From positions 1 through 37,827 of the forward strand of contig NZ_BONQ01000204.1 of the NCBI RefSeq assembly GCF_016862795.1: 37,827 nucleotides of DNA, read 5' to 3'. The stretch comes from Dactylosporangium siamense (lineage in GTDB: Bacteria > Actinomycetota > Actinomycetes > Mycobacteriales > Micromonosporaceae). The position numbers and the translations under genes are program-made. Under the pieces are notes generated by a model that was not told where the DNA came from, did no database searches, and saw only the letters and a list, made by a program, of their open reading frames with translations. Position 1 is the first letter of the stretch. Each line of letters opens with the position of its first letter. Shown here in pieces: positions 17,066 through 26,300 of the stretch.

Positions 17066-17860
17066 GTGCGGATCGCGAGTGTGAACGCCTGGGGTGGCGC
17101 GCTGTGCGACGAGCTCGTTGCGTGGCTGCCCCGCAGCGAGGCGCAGGTCGTCTGCCTGCAGGAGGTGACTCGGACGCCCGGCCTGACTGGATGGACCCGC
17201 TTCGAAGACGGTGAACGCACGCTGCCGCAACGTGCTGATCTGCTCGACGATGTCCGCGTCGCGCTGCCACGCCATCAGGCGATCTTCCTCGCCAGCGACT
17301 CCGGCCCCGTGCATGACGGCACGGGCGGCCGCCATCGGCAGGACTTCGGCCTGGCGACCTTGGTCGCCGAGCACCTGCCGGTGGTCGGCGTCGACTCCGC
17401 CTTCGTGCACGGGCAGTTCGTCGACCACGTCGAGTGGACGGTCGCGGACCGTCCACGCATCGCACTGGCCGTGCGCACCGTCGACCGCGCCGCCGACCGG
17501 TCGGTGTGGGTGGTGCAGGTGCACGGGCTTCGCGACCCGGCCGGCAAGGCCGACACCCCGGCCAGGCGCGGCCAAGCCGACCGACTCGCGGACCTCGTAC
17601 GCCGGATCCGCGGTCCGCAGGACCTGGTGGTGGTGTGCGGAGACTTCAATCTGCTGCCCGACAGCGCGACGTTCGACGTCCTGGCCGAGATCGGCCTGAC
17701 CGACCTGGTCGGCGCGGCAGACACCCGGACGTCTCGCTACCCGAAGCCGGTGCGACACGCGAGCTATCTGCTCATCTCCGACGTCGCCGCCGTCAAACGG
17801 TTCGAGATCCTGACCGAACCAGAGGTTTCCGACCACCGTGCGCTGATCCTCGACATCTAA
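17066..17860 (+). CDS. Endonuclease/exonuclease/phosphatase (EEP) family protein
   Basis: This 264-residue protein has the EEP metal-dependent phosphodiesterase motifs: Asn7 in RIASVNAWGG, Glu33 in VCLQEVT, GDFN at 192-195 and the catalytic SDH at 255-257. Length and motif order fit a complete single-domain member. Family substrates range from DNA to inositol phosphates and sphingomyelin; nothing here decides which. There is no signal peptide, so a cytoplasmic enzyme is expected. The start is GTG 17066; AGGAGG at 17046-17051 is rather far (14 bases), with a closer GCAGG. It is convergent with the diguanylate cyclase gene. Confidence 0.85.
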   Translation: MRIASVNAWGGALCDELVAWLPRSEAQVVCLQEVTRTPGLTGWTRFEDGERTLPQRADLLDDVRVALPRHQAIFLASDSGPVHDGTGGRHRQDFGLATLVAEHLPVVGVDSAFVHGQFVDHVEWTVADRPRIALAVRTVDRAADRSVWVVQVHGLRDPAGKADTPARRGQADRLADLVRRIRGPQDLVVVCGDFNLLPDSATFDVLAEIGLTDLVGAADTRTSRYPKPVRHASYLLISDVAAVKRFEILTEPEVSDHRALILDI

Positions 17861-17916
17861 CCGGGCGGGAACCGGCCCGAACACGCGCAGACCTGCTGCC
17901 CCTGCCGTCGCAGGGT

Positions 17917-19449
17917 CTACGCAGAGGTTGGCTGGCGGTCGACGGTGCGCTCGACGCCTGATGGTGGGGCTTCGAATGACTCGTCCCAGGAAATCCAATG
18001 GGTCTGGGGCCCGAGCTGTTTCGCCCGGTACATCGCCCGGTCCGCGCGGTGGACGATGGTGTCGTGGGTGAGCTCGCCCGGTGCGGAGACGGCGACGCCG
18101 ATGCTCGCGGCGAGTTCGATCGTCGTGCCGTCGATGGTCACGGGTTGGGTGGACGCGGCGATACGGGCGGCGACCCGTTCTGCCGCCGCGGCGTTGTCGA
18201 GGTCGGGCAGGACGACGGCGAACTCGTCGCCGCCGAGGCGGGCGGGCAGTCCGGTCTGCGGAACGCATCGGCGGAGCAGTTCGGCGAATGCCAGCAGCGC
18301 GAGGTCACCGGACTGGTGCCCGAGGGTGTCGTTGATCTCCTTGAAGCGGTTCATGTCGATGACGAGGACAGCGGCGTGCCGGCCGGCGCGGGCGCCGCGG
18401 TCCAGGGCACGGTGCGACGTGGACCGGAAGCGGGCGCGGTTGGCCAGGCCGGTGAGCGGGTCCGTCACTGCCTGCTCGTCGCTTTCGCGCTGGACGAGGG
18501 ACAGCCGGGTGAGCACCAGCGCGCTGAGGGTGGCGCCGCCGATCGCGAGGCCGCCCCATGGGTAGAACGACCCGTCCAGAGCGGCGGCGGCGAGCATCAG
18601 GGTGTGCCCACCGCCGACGGCGATGATCGGCAGGGCGCGAGCGGGCAGCAGGGCCTGCTGTCGTCGGCGCGCCGTTCGCTCGCCGGCCCGCAGTTGCTCC
18701 ACGGCGGCTGCGGCGAGCAGTGCGTCGGCGGTGATCCAGCACGCGAACTGCCAGCCTGAGTGGACCTCCGCCTGGCCGTGTGCGCTGAGGTAGCCGTGCA
18801 CGGCGTCTCCGGCGAGCAGCACGATCGCCCCGGCGGCGAGGGTCCGGATCGGGTGGTGGGCGGCGCCGCCCGGCCCGCGCACGAGCACGCGGGCCACGCT
18901 GAACAGCAGCACCAGGTCCGCGATCGGGTACACGACGATGCTCACCGCCGCGTCTGCGGTGAGGCCGCGCCGGTCGAGGTACGGGCCGAACGACGTGAAC
19001 CACAGGACCATCGAGCCGCCGACGAGGACCGTCAGCGCGTCGAGGGCGGTCTTCCATCGGCCGCGGCGGCTCGTCGGCGGCAGCGGAAACAACTGCACTG
19101 CTGCGAGTAGCGCTACGACGAACGCGATGTGGGTGACGTCGTCGGCGGAGGAGATGCTGTCAGCGGCGAACACGAGCAGCAGCACCGGTGACACCACAAG
19201 GATCGCGAAGCTCACCGCCATCGCCCGCCACGCCTTCCGCGTCCGCGGGTCGAGCGTGGGGCGCCGGGTCACCCGCAGCGCGGCGACGAGGCCGACGACG
19301 CCGAACGTCATCCGGCACACCTCGGCGGCATTCGGATACAGGCTCGGAGCGACGGACAGCACCCCGGTGAGCAGCACCGCCATGGCTGCGGCGTAGAGCA
19401 GGACGAGGCTCAGGTGCGCGGTCGGCACCCGCCGTGACCACGCCCGCAT
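17917..19449 (-). CDS. Membrane-bound diguanylate cyclase (GGDEF)
   Basis: The 510-residue protein starts at ATG 19449, just after GGGAGG; the open frame further upstream is shadow. Residues 1-310 hold about nine hydrophobic helices with no recognised named sensor domain. The GGDEF domain follows (DPLTGLANRARF, then RLGGDEFAVVL with GGDEF at 406-410, then ASIGVAVS and DRAMYRAK), intact for c-di-GMP synthesis from GTP. The RxxD inhibitory site expected before GGDEF is not present (the stretch reads PQTGLPARL), so product feedback through that site is unlikely. It is the last gene of a minus-strand run after the PrsW-like gene (64 bp gap). Confidence 0.9.
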   Translation of the reverse strand: MRAWSRRVPTAHLSLVLLYAAAMAVLLTGVLSVAPSLYPNAAEVCRMTFGVVGLVAALRVTRRPTLDPRTRKAWRAMAVSFAILVVSPVLLLVFAADSISSADDVTHIAFVVALLAAVQLFPLPPTSRRGRWKTALDALTVLVGGSMVLWFTSFGPYLDRRGLTADAAVSIVVYPIADLVLLFSVARVLVRGPGGAAHHPIRTLAAGAIVLLAGDAVHGYLSAHGQAEVHSGWQFACWITADALLAAAAVEQLRAGERTARRRQQALLPARALPIIAVGGGHTLMLAAAALDGSFYPWGGLAIGGATLSALVLTRLSLVQRESDEQAVTDPLTGLANRARFRSTSHRALDRGARAGRHAAVLVIDMNRFKEINDTLGHQSGDLALLAFAELLRRCVPQTGLPARLGGDEFAVVLPDLDNAAAAERVAARIAASTQPVTIDGTTIELAASIGVAVSAPGELTHDTIVHRADRAMYRAKQLGPQTHWISWDESFEAPPSGVERTVDRQPTSA

Positions 19450-19513
19450 CCCGCCTCCCGCCCCAGCCAGCTCTACGGTCCAGATCGGCGGTGACACGCT
19501 GAGCCTGAGCAGT

Positions 19514-20068
19514 TCACGCCCCGCCGCGCAACCGCCGGCCGGGTCGGGTCCGGGCAGAGTACGGGGGCGGGGTCCGGTGCGGCGGGTAGGGGTCGAAGGC
19601 GCGGTATCGGCGGAGCTGGACGAGGAACCAGGTGAGGCTGATGGTGCCGACCACGGCGTAGACGACGATGTTGTCGAAGCTGTCCCACAGGGCGTGCAGC
19701 ACGACGGCGCCGAAGAAGGTGGCAACGAAGAGGGTCACGCGGCGTCCGGTCGGTGCGGCGGCGACCGCGAACAGGGCGCCGGCGGTGAGACCGGTCCAGG
19801 CCAGGTGCGCGGCCGGTGCGGTGAGGCCACGGACGAACAGGGTCTGCTCGACGGCGCCGATGTTGCCTTTGGAGGCGAGCAGCGCGTTGAACGCGTAGCC
19901 CATGGTTTCCAGGGCGGCGAACCCCATGCCGCTGGCGACGCCGATGAGGATCATCGACGGCACGAAGTTCGGGTTCTGGGTGGCCACCATCGTGACCAGG
20001 ACGAGCACGTACAGGGCGACGCCGACGGCCAGCACCCCGACCCAGGCCCAACGCCGCAGCGCAGTCAT
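19514..20068 (-). CDS. PrsW-family membrane protein lacking its central segment
   Basis: The 184-residue product begins at ATG 20068 with AGGGAG upstream. Its start (VLVTMVATQNPNFVPSMILIG) matches the N-terminal helix of actinobacterial PrsW-type proteins. It then jumps directly to VASGMGFAALETMGYAFNAL, which in family members lies about 100 residues later. The skipped part normally carries further helices and the EE..K catalytic motif. The downstream His motifs (APAAHLAWTG and VVLHALWDS) remain. PrsW proteins are membrane glutamic proteases that cut anti-sigma factors; this one is unlikely to be proteolytic. The frame is uninterrupted, so it may still be made. It lies between two GGDEF genes on the same strand. 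Confidence 0.75.
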   Translation of the reverse strand: MTALRRWAWVGVLAVGVALYVLVLVTMVATQNPNFVPSMILIGVASGMGFAALETMGYAFNALLASKGNIGAVEQTLFVRGLTAPAAHLAWTGLTAGALFAVAAAPTGRRVTLFVATFFGAVVLHALWDSFDNIVVYAVVGTISLTWFLVQLRRYRAFDPYPPHRTPPPYSARTRPGRRLRGGA

Positions 20069-20129
20069 CGTGGGCTCCCTTCGACGGCCCGGCCGCTGCG
20101 CAGCCGGGCAGCGGTCGTGCAGGTCAGCG

Positions 20130-21830
20130 TCACGGTCCAGCGGTCGGGTTGGAGGCGAGGGCGGTACGGCCCTTGCCGGCGGCTTTGGCCTGGTACATGG
20201 CGTCGTCGGCAGCGCGCAGGATGTCGTCGGTGCCGGCGTGATCGCCGCCCAGGGCGACGCCGATGCTTGCCGACACGGTGACCGGGGTGCCGTTCAGGTC
20301 ATGCGGTGGGATGAGCGCGGCGATGATCCGGTCGGCGGTGATGAGGGCGTCGTCGGGGCTGGCGAGATGTTCGGCGAGGATCGCGAACTCGTCGCCGCCG
20401 TACCGGGCTACGGTGTCGCTGGACCGCACGCAGCGGGTCAGGCGTTGCGCGACCTGACACAGCAGCTGGTCGCCGGCGGCATGGCCGAAGGTGTCGTTGA
20501 CGGGTTTGAAGCCGTCGAGGTCGACGAACAGGACCGCGAAACTGTGTCCGGCGCGGGCATGCGTCGCCATCGCGTGCTCGACCCGTTCGTGCAGCAAGAT
20601 ACGGTTGACGAGGCCGGTCAGCGGGTCGTGGAAGGCGAGTTGCCGCAGCTCGTCCTCGCGCTCCCGCAACCGCTGCTCGGTCTCCTGCCGGCGCCGGATG
20701 TCCAGGCGTAGTGCCGCGGTGGCCGAGTCGACCTGCGTCATCGCCCGGTTCCGGGCCCCGGCGAGGACCCCGACCAAGGTGGTGAGCAGCAACGTCAGGA
20801 TCGCCCCGCCTGCGCCGGTCATGAGCGCCAGCCGTCGGTCGGTGACGCTGAGCAGCCGGGTCGTCGGTGCCAGGGTCAGCTCCCAGTCACGTTGCCCGAG
20901 GGTCAGCCGGTGCTCGCGGTGCAAACGATCGTCCGGGACACGGGTCCCGGCGGTGACCGCGGCGATCACCTTGGCCGGTGTGGTGGACGCGTCGGTGAGC
21001 TGGATGTGGACCGCACCGTGCGCCTGCAGGTGCAGGGTCTGGTTGATGAAGTCGCCGCCGCGCACACCCATGACGAGCCATCCGCGGAAGCGGCCGGTGT
21101 CGGCGGTGCCAGCGCGGCCGTGGACCGGCATGCTCACGGTGAACGACGTCTGCTGCTGCGCAGCGGGCAGGGCCCGGTCCTTCGTCAGCACGTAGGCGGA
21201 GCTGATCGTGAACGCGGCGTCGTCACGGGCGATGCGCAGCGCCTGCACGAGCGGCGCGACACCGCTGAGGTCCCGACCGGCGACGCTCGCCGCACCGTCG
21301 AACGGCCGGTCCAGCACCACGTACAAGCGCTCCGTCGCCGCACCGGCCGGGGACGGGGTGAGGGTCAGACCGGCGACGCCGGCCTGCCGCCATGCCGCCT
21401 GCACCGCACCGGCCTGCACGTCGGAGGCGGGCACGACGTAGGCGATGCCGCTGGTGCCCGGCAGCCGCTGCCGGTTGAGCCCGGACACGATCGCCGCGAA
21501 GTCCAACGCGCTGAGGTCGGACTGCGCGCCGATCGCGGCGGCCAGATCGGTGACCGTGTTCGCGAACACCGCGACCTGCGCCGTGACCAGCCGCGCCGCG
21601 TCGTCGCCGTAGCGGTCCATGAGCTGCGCGGCGTACCGCTGCTCGGCGCGCTGCACCGCCACGACCGCAACCGTGCTCGCCGCGGTACCGACCAGCAGCA
21701 CCACGACCACCAGCAGCCACGCCAACATCCGACGGCGTACCGAAACCGCCGTGTCCGCCGCATCGCCCCGCACACCCACCCGATCGGCCGACACCCGCCC
21801 GGGTAGAGACAAATGCGGCACAGCGATCAA
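20130..21830 (-). CDS. CHASE-type sensor diguanylate cyclase (GGDEF)
   Basis: The 566-residue protein has an N-terminal helix (MLAWLLVVVVLLVGTAASTV, about 35-55) and a second near 340 (LMTGAGGAILTLLLTTLVGV). The extracytoplasmic region between them fits a CHASE sensor (LPGTSGIAYVVPASD, PFDGAASVAGRDLSG, FRGWLVMGVRGGDF). A coiled linker (RLDIRRRQETEQRLREREDE) leads to the GGDEF domain (DPLTGLVNRILLHE, GGDEF at 478-482, SASIGVALGG). RSSD at 469-472 is a canonical inhibitory I-site, so it should be active and feedback-inhibited by c-di-GMP. The start is uncertain: TTG 21830 opens the frame, and GTG codons within the first 22 residues are alternatives without clear ribosome sites. Confidence 0.88.
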   Translation of the reverse strand: MIAVPHLSLPGRVSADRVGVRGDAADTAVSVRRRMLAWLLVVVVLLVGTAASTVAVVAVQRAEQRYAAQLMDRYGDDAARLVTAQVAVFANTVTDLAAAIGAQSDLSALDFAAIVSGLNRQRLPGTSGIAYVVPASDVQAGAVQAAWRQAGVAGLTLTPSPAGAATERLYVVLDRPFDGAASVAGRDLSGVAPLVQALRIARDDAAFTISSAYVLTKDRALPAAQQQTSFTVSMPVHGRAGTADTGRFRGWLVMGVRGGDFINQTLHLQAHGAVHIQLTDASTTPAKVIAAVTAGTRVPDDRLHREHRLTLGQRDWELTLAPTTRLLSVTDRRLALMTGAGGAILTLLLTTLVGVLAGARNRAMTQVDSATAALRLDIRRRQETEQRLREREDELRQLAFHDPLTGLVNRILLHERVEHAMATHARAGHSFAVLFVDLDGFKPVNDTFGHAAGDQLLCQVAQRLTRCVRSSDTVARYGGDEFAILAEHLASPDDALITADRIIAALIPPHDLNGTPVTVSASIGVALGGDHAGTDDILRAADDAMYQAKAAGKGRTALASNPTAGP

Positions 21831-22159
21831 CGGCGCGACGACGCGAGTCGGCGGTGGCGGCGGCCCAATCGAGCCCGACAGCGTCGCACGCGGGCGAAGC
21901 GCCGGCCCTCAGGACGTCTTCGGGAATCTCGATGATCGCCTCATGCGCTGGCACCGGACCAACGTCCGCGCGCCAGCGTCGTGTCAGCGGTCGAGCAGGC
22001 CGTAGGTCACCCGCCCCGAGTCGTATCGCCTCGCGCAGCCACTCGTCCAGCGCGGAAGATCCGCCGACACCGGGGCGATGACCTCCGGTCACGCCGGCGT
22101 CCATACGCATCCACATCCGTCACATAGTTTCCCGCCAACATCTACAGGCGGAGGCAAGG
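21831..22159. other. Intergenic region with possible minus-strand coding remnant
   Basis: This 329-bp divergent gap holds the promoters of the CHASE-GGDEF gene and the secreted-protein gene. On the minus strand a frame reads SALDEWLREAIRLGAGDL and later VPAHEAIIEIPEDVL, which looks protein-like but runs into the GGDEF gene in another phase and matches no family I know. It may be a relic. GGAGG at 22150-22154 belongs to the plus-strand gene. Confidence 0.3.
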
Positions 22160-23086
22160 ATGAGGATCTGGCGGCTCACGGTGGCGGCACTGGTGGCCGG
22201 CGCGGCGGTGACAGTACCGGTCACCCCGGCTCACGCGGCGGTCAGTGACGCGGAGCTCGCGTACCGCTGGGCGCCGGTGCACTACCAGGACACCGCGTCG
22301 TCGTACCGGGCCGACTATCTGGCCCCCGTCGACTACGACGGCGACTGGAACACGCTCGACAACTGGAACGACCTCGACGCCAACCCGCAGGGGCTCACCG
22401 GCACCAGCTACTACTCGGTGGTGGAGACCGGCACGCACTGGTTCATCGTGTACGCGTTCTACCACCCGCGGGACTGGAAGACGTTCTTCCCGCACGAGAA
22501 CGACATGGAGGGCCTGCTGCTGACGGTCCGCAAGGACGGCGGGACAGGCGTCCTGGAGGCGATGATCACGCTCGCGCACGACAACTTCTACTCCTACGTC
22601 CCGGCCGGCAGCCCGTACACCGGTAACCGGGAGAACATCGATGGCTCGGTGCTGACCCAGGTCCACGACGGCGCCGCGCACCCGACCACGTTCCAGGAGG
22701 CGAAGGGCCACGGCTGCTACAACTGGTCCGGCGGCTCGTTCCCCGGCGGCGACGGTGTCGTCTACTACCCGAGCCGCGACGCGGGCACCGTGCCGGCCAA
22801 CCGCAACGACCGCGCCGCCCGCTACCGGCTCGTGGACCTCTTCGGCCCCGGCGGCCTGTGGCAGCGCCGCGACAGCAACCCGCCGTTCGGCGAGTACGGC
22901 GCGTTCGCCGGCGACGACTACCAGCGCAACGCGGCGCACACCCCGTGGGCATGGGACGACAAGACCGACGGCAGTGACCTGCAGGCCGGTGTCATCGCCA
23001 CCGACCCGGCGTACCTCGTGTCGCAGTACTTCACCGGCCTGGGCGCGTTCAGCCTGACCTACGTGCGCAACACCTACCGAGGCTGA
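22160..23086 (+). CDS. Secreted protein of unknown function
   Basis: The 308-residue product has a clear Sec signal peptide (MRIWRLTVAALVAGAAVTVP, cleavage near AHA-AVSD). The mature part starts AELAYRWAPVHYQDTASSYR and has DYLAPVDYDGDWNTLDNWND, then TGTHWFIVYAFYHPRDW and HENDMEGLLLTV. This pattern recalls the Vps62/DUF946 and NPP1-like group of secreted proteins, where a conserved His/Asp/Glu cluster follows an aromatic strand, but I cannot assign it firmly. Two Cys are absent except one in GCYNWSGG. GGAGG lies 5 bases before the ATG. A hairpin begins directly after the stop codon. Confidence 0.75.
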   Translation: MRIWRLTVAALVAGAAVTVPVTPAHAAVSDAELAYRWAPVHYQDTASSYRADYLAPVDYDGDWNTLDNWNDLDANPQGLTGTSYYSVVETGTHWFIVYAFYHPRDWKTFFPHENDMEGLLLTVRKDGGTGVLEAMITLAHDNFYSYVPAGSPYTGNRENIDGSVLTQVHDGAAHPTTFQEAKGHGCYNWSGGSFPGGDGVVYYPSRDAGTVPANRNDRAARYRLVDLFGPGGLWQRRDSNPPFGEYGAFAGDDYQRNAAHTPWAWDDKTDGSDLQAGVIATDPAYLVSQYFTGLGAFSLTYVRNTYRG

Positions 23087-23105
23087 GGTCCGGACACCCC
23101 GGACC
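23087..23105 (+). terminator. Hairpin terminator after the secreted-protein gene
   Basis: GGTCCGG and CCGGACC form a perfect 7-bp stem with loop ACACC, beginning the base after the stop codon. There is no T-tract, which is common for GC-rich actinobacterial hairpin terminators. Confidence 0.5.
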
Positions 23106-23142
23106 CGGAACACCCCACCGCGACGATCCGGGCGGTGTCACT

Positions 23143-23187
23143 CCCGCGGATGCCAAGGGCTGCGACCCGACCCATGGCATCCGCGGG
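23143..23187. terminator. 13-bp perfect inverted repeat between convergent genes
   Basis: CCCGCGGATGCCA (23143-23155) and TGGCATCCGCGGG (23175-23187) form a perfect 13-bp stem around a 19-base loop. It lies between the 3' ends of the secreted-protein gene (plus) and the NHL/FnIII gene (minus), so a bidirectional terminator is the simplest reading. The long arms and loop would also suit a protein-binding site. Confidence 0.5.
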
Positions 23188-23307
23188 CCACGTACCGCGC
23201 GATGAAAGAAGGTCCGAACGTGCCGCCGGTGGCGGTGATGCCGGTGAAGGCTGACATCGCCGGCGTTCAGGTCCTGCGTACCGGCGCTCACGCTGCGGGG
23301 GCGTGGG

Positions 23308-26300
23308 TCACCTGGCCCGCCCTGTCGACCGGCGCGGTCCCGGGCGGCTCAACAGGACCATGGCGCCGCCGGTCATGACGATGGCGATGCCGGCGATGAG
23401 GAAGCCAGCAACCGGGACCCCTGTCACTGGGAGGCTGCCGGCGGCCTGCACCGTCACCGCCAGCTTCATGGTGTGCGTGGCGCCGTCCGGGTCGACGCCG
23501 GCCGCGACGAACGCGTGCTCGCCGGGCTCCAGCCCGGCCGGCACCCGCACCGACTTGGTGAACCCGCCGGAGGCGTCGGTCGTGACGGTGCCCAGGACGG
23601 TCGGCGTCGAGTACAGCGTGATGACCGCGGTCGAGAACGGCGCGAAGCCGGTGCCGATCACCACGACGTCCTCGCCCGGTGCCGTGGTGCTGATGGCCCC
23701 TCGGTCGGTGGTCAGCGTCAGGCTGGTGTCCGGCGGGGTCGTGGTGACCGGCGGCGACGTCGGCACGGCCGCGCCCGAGGCTGCCGACGGTGCCGAGGTG
23801 CGGTTGCCGGCGTGGGCGACCACGGTGACCGTGTAGCTGGTGCCGGCGATGCCGCCGAGCACGCACGTGGTCGCGGTGACGGTGCAGGTGGCCGGTCCGG
23901 GTGCCGCCGTCACCGTGTACCCGGTGATCGTGACCCCGTTGGCCGGCGGTGCGGACCAGGTGACGACGACGGACGACACCCCGGCGTTGGTCTGCACGTC
24001 GACCGGCGGCAGCGGCGTCCCAGCGGTCACGCTCGCCGGTGCGCTCGCCGTCCCCGCGCCCGGTGCGTTGCGGGCCCGGACCGTGACCTCGTACGACTGC
24101 CCGTCGGTCAGGCCGGTCACGGTCGCCGTCAGGGCGCCCGCGGTGCCCGGCGTGGTCGTGAGGGCCTGCCAGGTGCTGCCGCCGTCCGTGCTGACCTGGT
24201 AGCCGGTGATGGCAGCGCCGCCGTCGTCGGCCGGTGGCCGGAAGGTCAACGTCGCGCCCTGTGCGGCCGGTCGGGCGCTCAGCGCGGTCGGCGGGCCCGG
24301 CGGGACCGGCGCCGGGGTCACCGCGGCGGTCGTGCCGGCGCCGCCGCCGATCTGGTTCACGGCCCGCACCCGGACGGTGTACGGCGTGCCGTTCGTCAGC
24401 CCGGTCACCGTCCGGTCGGTGCCCAGCGGATTCCAGGTCGTGCCGTCGAGGCTGTACTGGTAGCCGGTGATCGTCGCACCGCCGTTGTCGGCCGGGGGCT
24501 GGAAGGCCAGGAGGGCCGAGGTGTTGCCGGCCGTGGCCGTGTAGGCGGTGACGGGCCCGGGCACGGTCGCCTGTGGGGTGACCGGGGTGCTCGCCGCCGC
24601 GCCCGGCCCGACGGAGTTCGCCGCGCGCAGCTGCACCGCGTATGCGGTGCCGTTGACGAGGCCGGTGATCGTGTTGTTGCCCGGCACCGCGGTCCAGCTG
24701 CTGCCGTTGAGGCTGTACTGGTAGCCGGTGACGGGGTCGCCGCCGTCGCTCGCGGGTGGCGAGAAGGTGAGCACGGCGCGGCCGTTGCCGCCGGTGGCGG
24801 ACACGCTGAGCGGGACCGTCGGCACGGTCGCCGGGGTCGCCGGTTGGGAGGCCGCGATGCCACCGCCGACCGAGTTCTTCGCGCGGACCCGCACGGTGTA
24901 CGCGGTGCCGTTGGTGAGCCCGGTGATGATGTTGTTGCCCGGCAGGGCGATCCAGGTGGTGCCGTTGAGGCTGTACTCGTAGCCGGTGACCGGGCTGCCG
25001 CCGTCGTCAGCGGGCGCCTGGTAGGTCACCGTCACCTGGCTGTCGCCGCGGGTCGCGACGAGGTTGACCGGCACGCCCGGCGCGGTCGGCACCGGCGTCA
25101 CCGCGCCGGACACGGGGGTGCTCTGACCGATGGCGTTCGTCGCCCGCACCCGCACCGTGTACGGGGTGGCGTTGGTGAGGCCGGTGACGGTGCCGGTGCG
25201 CGCGCCGCCGGTCGCGGGCGTGGTGCTCAGCGTGTTCCAGCTGGTCCCGTCCAGGCTCCACTGGTAGTCCAGCAGCGGGCTGCCCCCGTCGTCGGTCGGC
25301 GGCTGGAACGTCACGGTCGCCGAACCGTTCGCCGGGGTCACGACGAGGCTGGTCGGCGCGGCCGGGGCGGTCGGGTTCGGCGTCACCGAGCTGCTCGCTG
25401 CGGGCCCGCCGGCGATCCGGTTCATCGCCCGCACGCGCAGGGTGTATGCGGCGCCGTCGGTGAGCCCGGTGACCGTTGCGGTGCGCGTCCCTCCGGTGCC
25501 GGCCGACGTGGGCAGCGTGGTCCAGGTGGTGCCGTCCAGACTGTACTGGTAGCCGGTGATCGTGGTGCCGCCGTCGTCGTCGGGTGGCACGAACGACACC
25601 CCGGCCCGGCTCGGTCCGGGGGTGAGTGTGAGGCTGGTCGGTGCCGCCGGGACGGAGATGACGCCGACGCCGTACGGGCCGCTGAGCCCGGTCAGCAGCG
25701 ACGTCCGGGTGCCGGTCGAGGTCGTCTTGTACAGGGTGCTGCCGGTGGTGCTGCCGGCGAAGATGTCGCCGAGCGCGTCGACCGCGAGGGCGTGGCTGTA
25801 TCCGGTGCCAGTGGTCACGTTGGTCGGGTTGGTGCCGTCGGCATCGAAGCGGACGACCTGGCTGTTGTCGCCGTCGCTGACGAACACCCGGCCGGCGTGG
25901 TCAAGTGTCAGCCCGGTCGGCGAGCCGAGCCCGGTCGCGAACACCGTCTTCGTCCCGCCCGGTGTGACCTTGGAGACCTGCCCGCCCGTGGACTCGGCGA
26001 CGAACAGGTTGCCGCTCGCGTCGACCGCCATGCCCCACGCGTCTGACAACCCGGTGGCGAAGGTGGTCTGGACCCCGCCGGTGGTCAGCTTCAGCACGGT
26101 GCCGCCGTTGGTGGCATACACGGCGCCGTTGCTGTCGACCGCGACCCCGTACGGGCTCGTGAGCCCGGTGAAGCCCAGCGTCGTCTGCGTCCCGGCGTAG
26201 GTGATCTTGACGATGCGCTGGTTGCTGTTGTCGGCCACGTACACGGTGCCGTCCCGGTCCACGGCCAGGTCGATCGGGTTGCTCAGCCCGCCGCCGAGGG

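Noticed and set aside
23900-25650. Regular repeats resembling a repeat array
   Set aside because: The period (about 270 bases) follows fibronectin-III protein domains; it is not a CRISPR or non-coding repeat.
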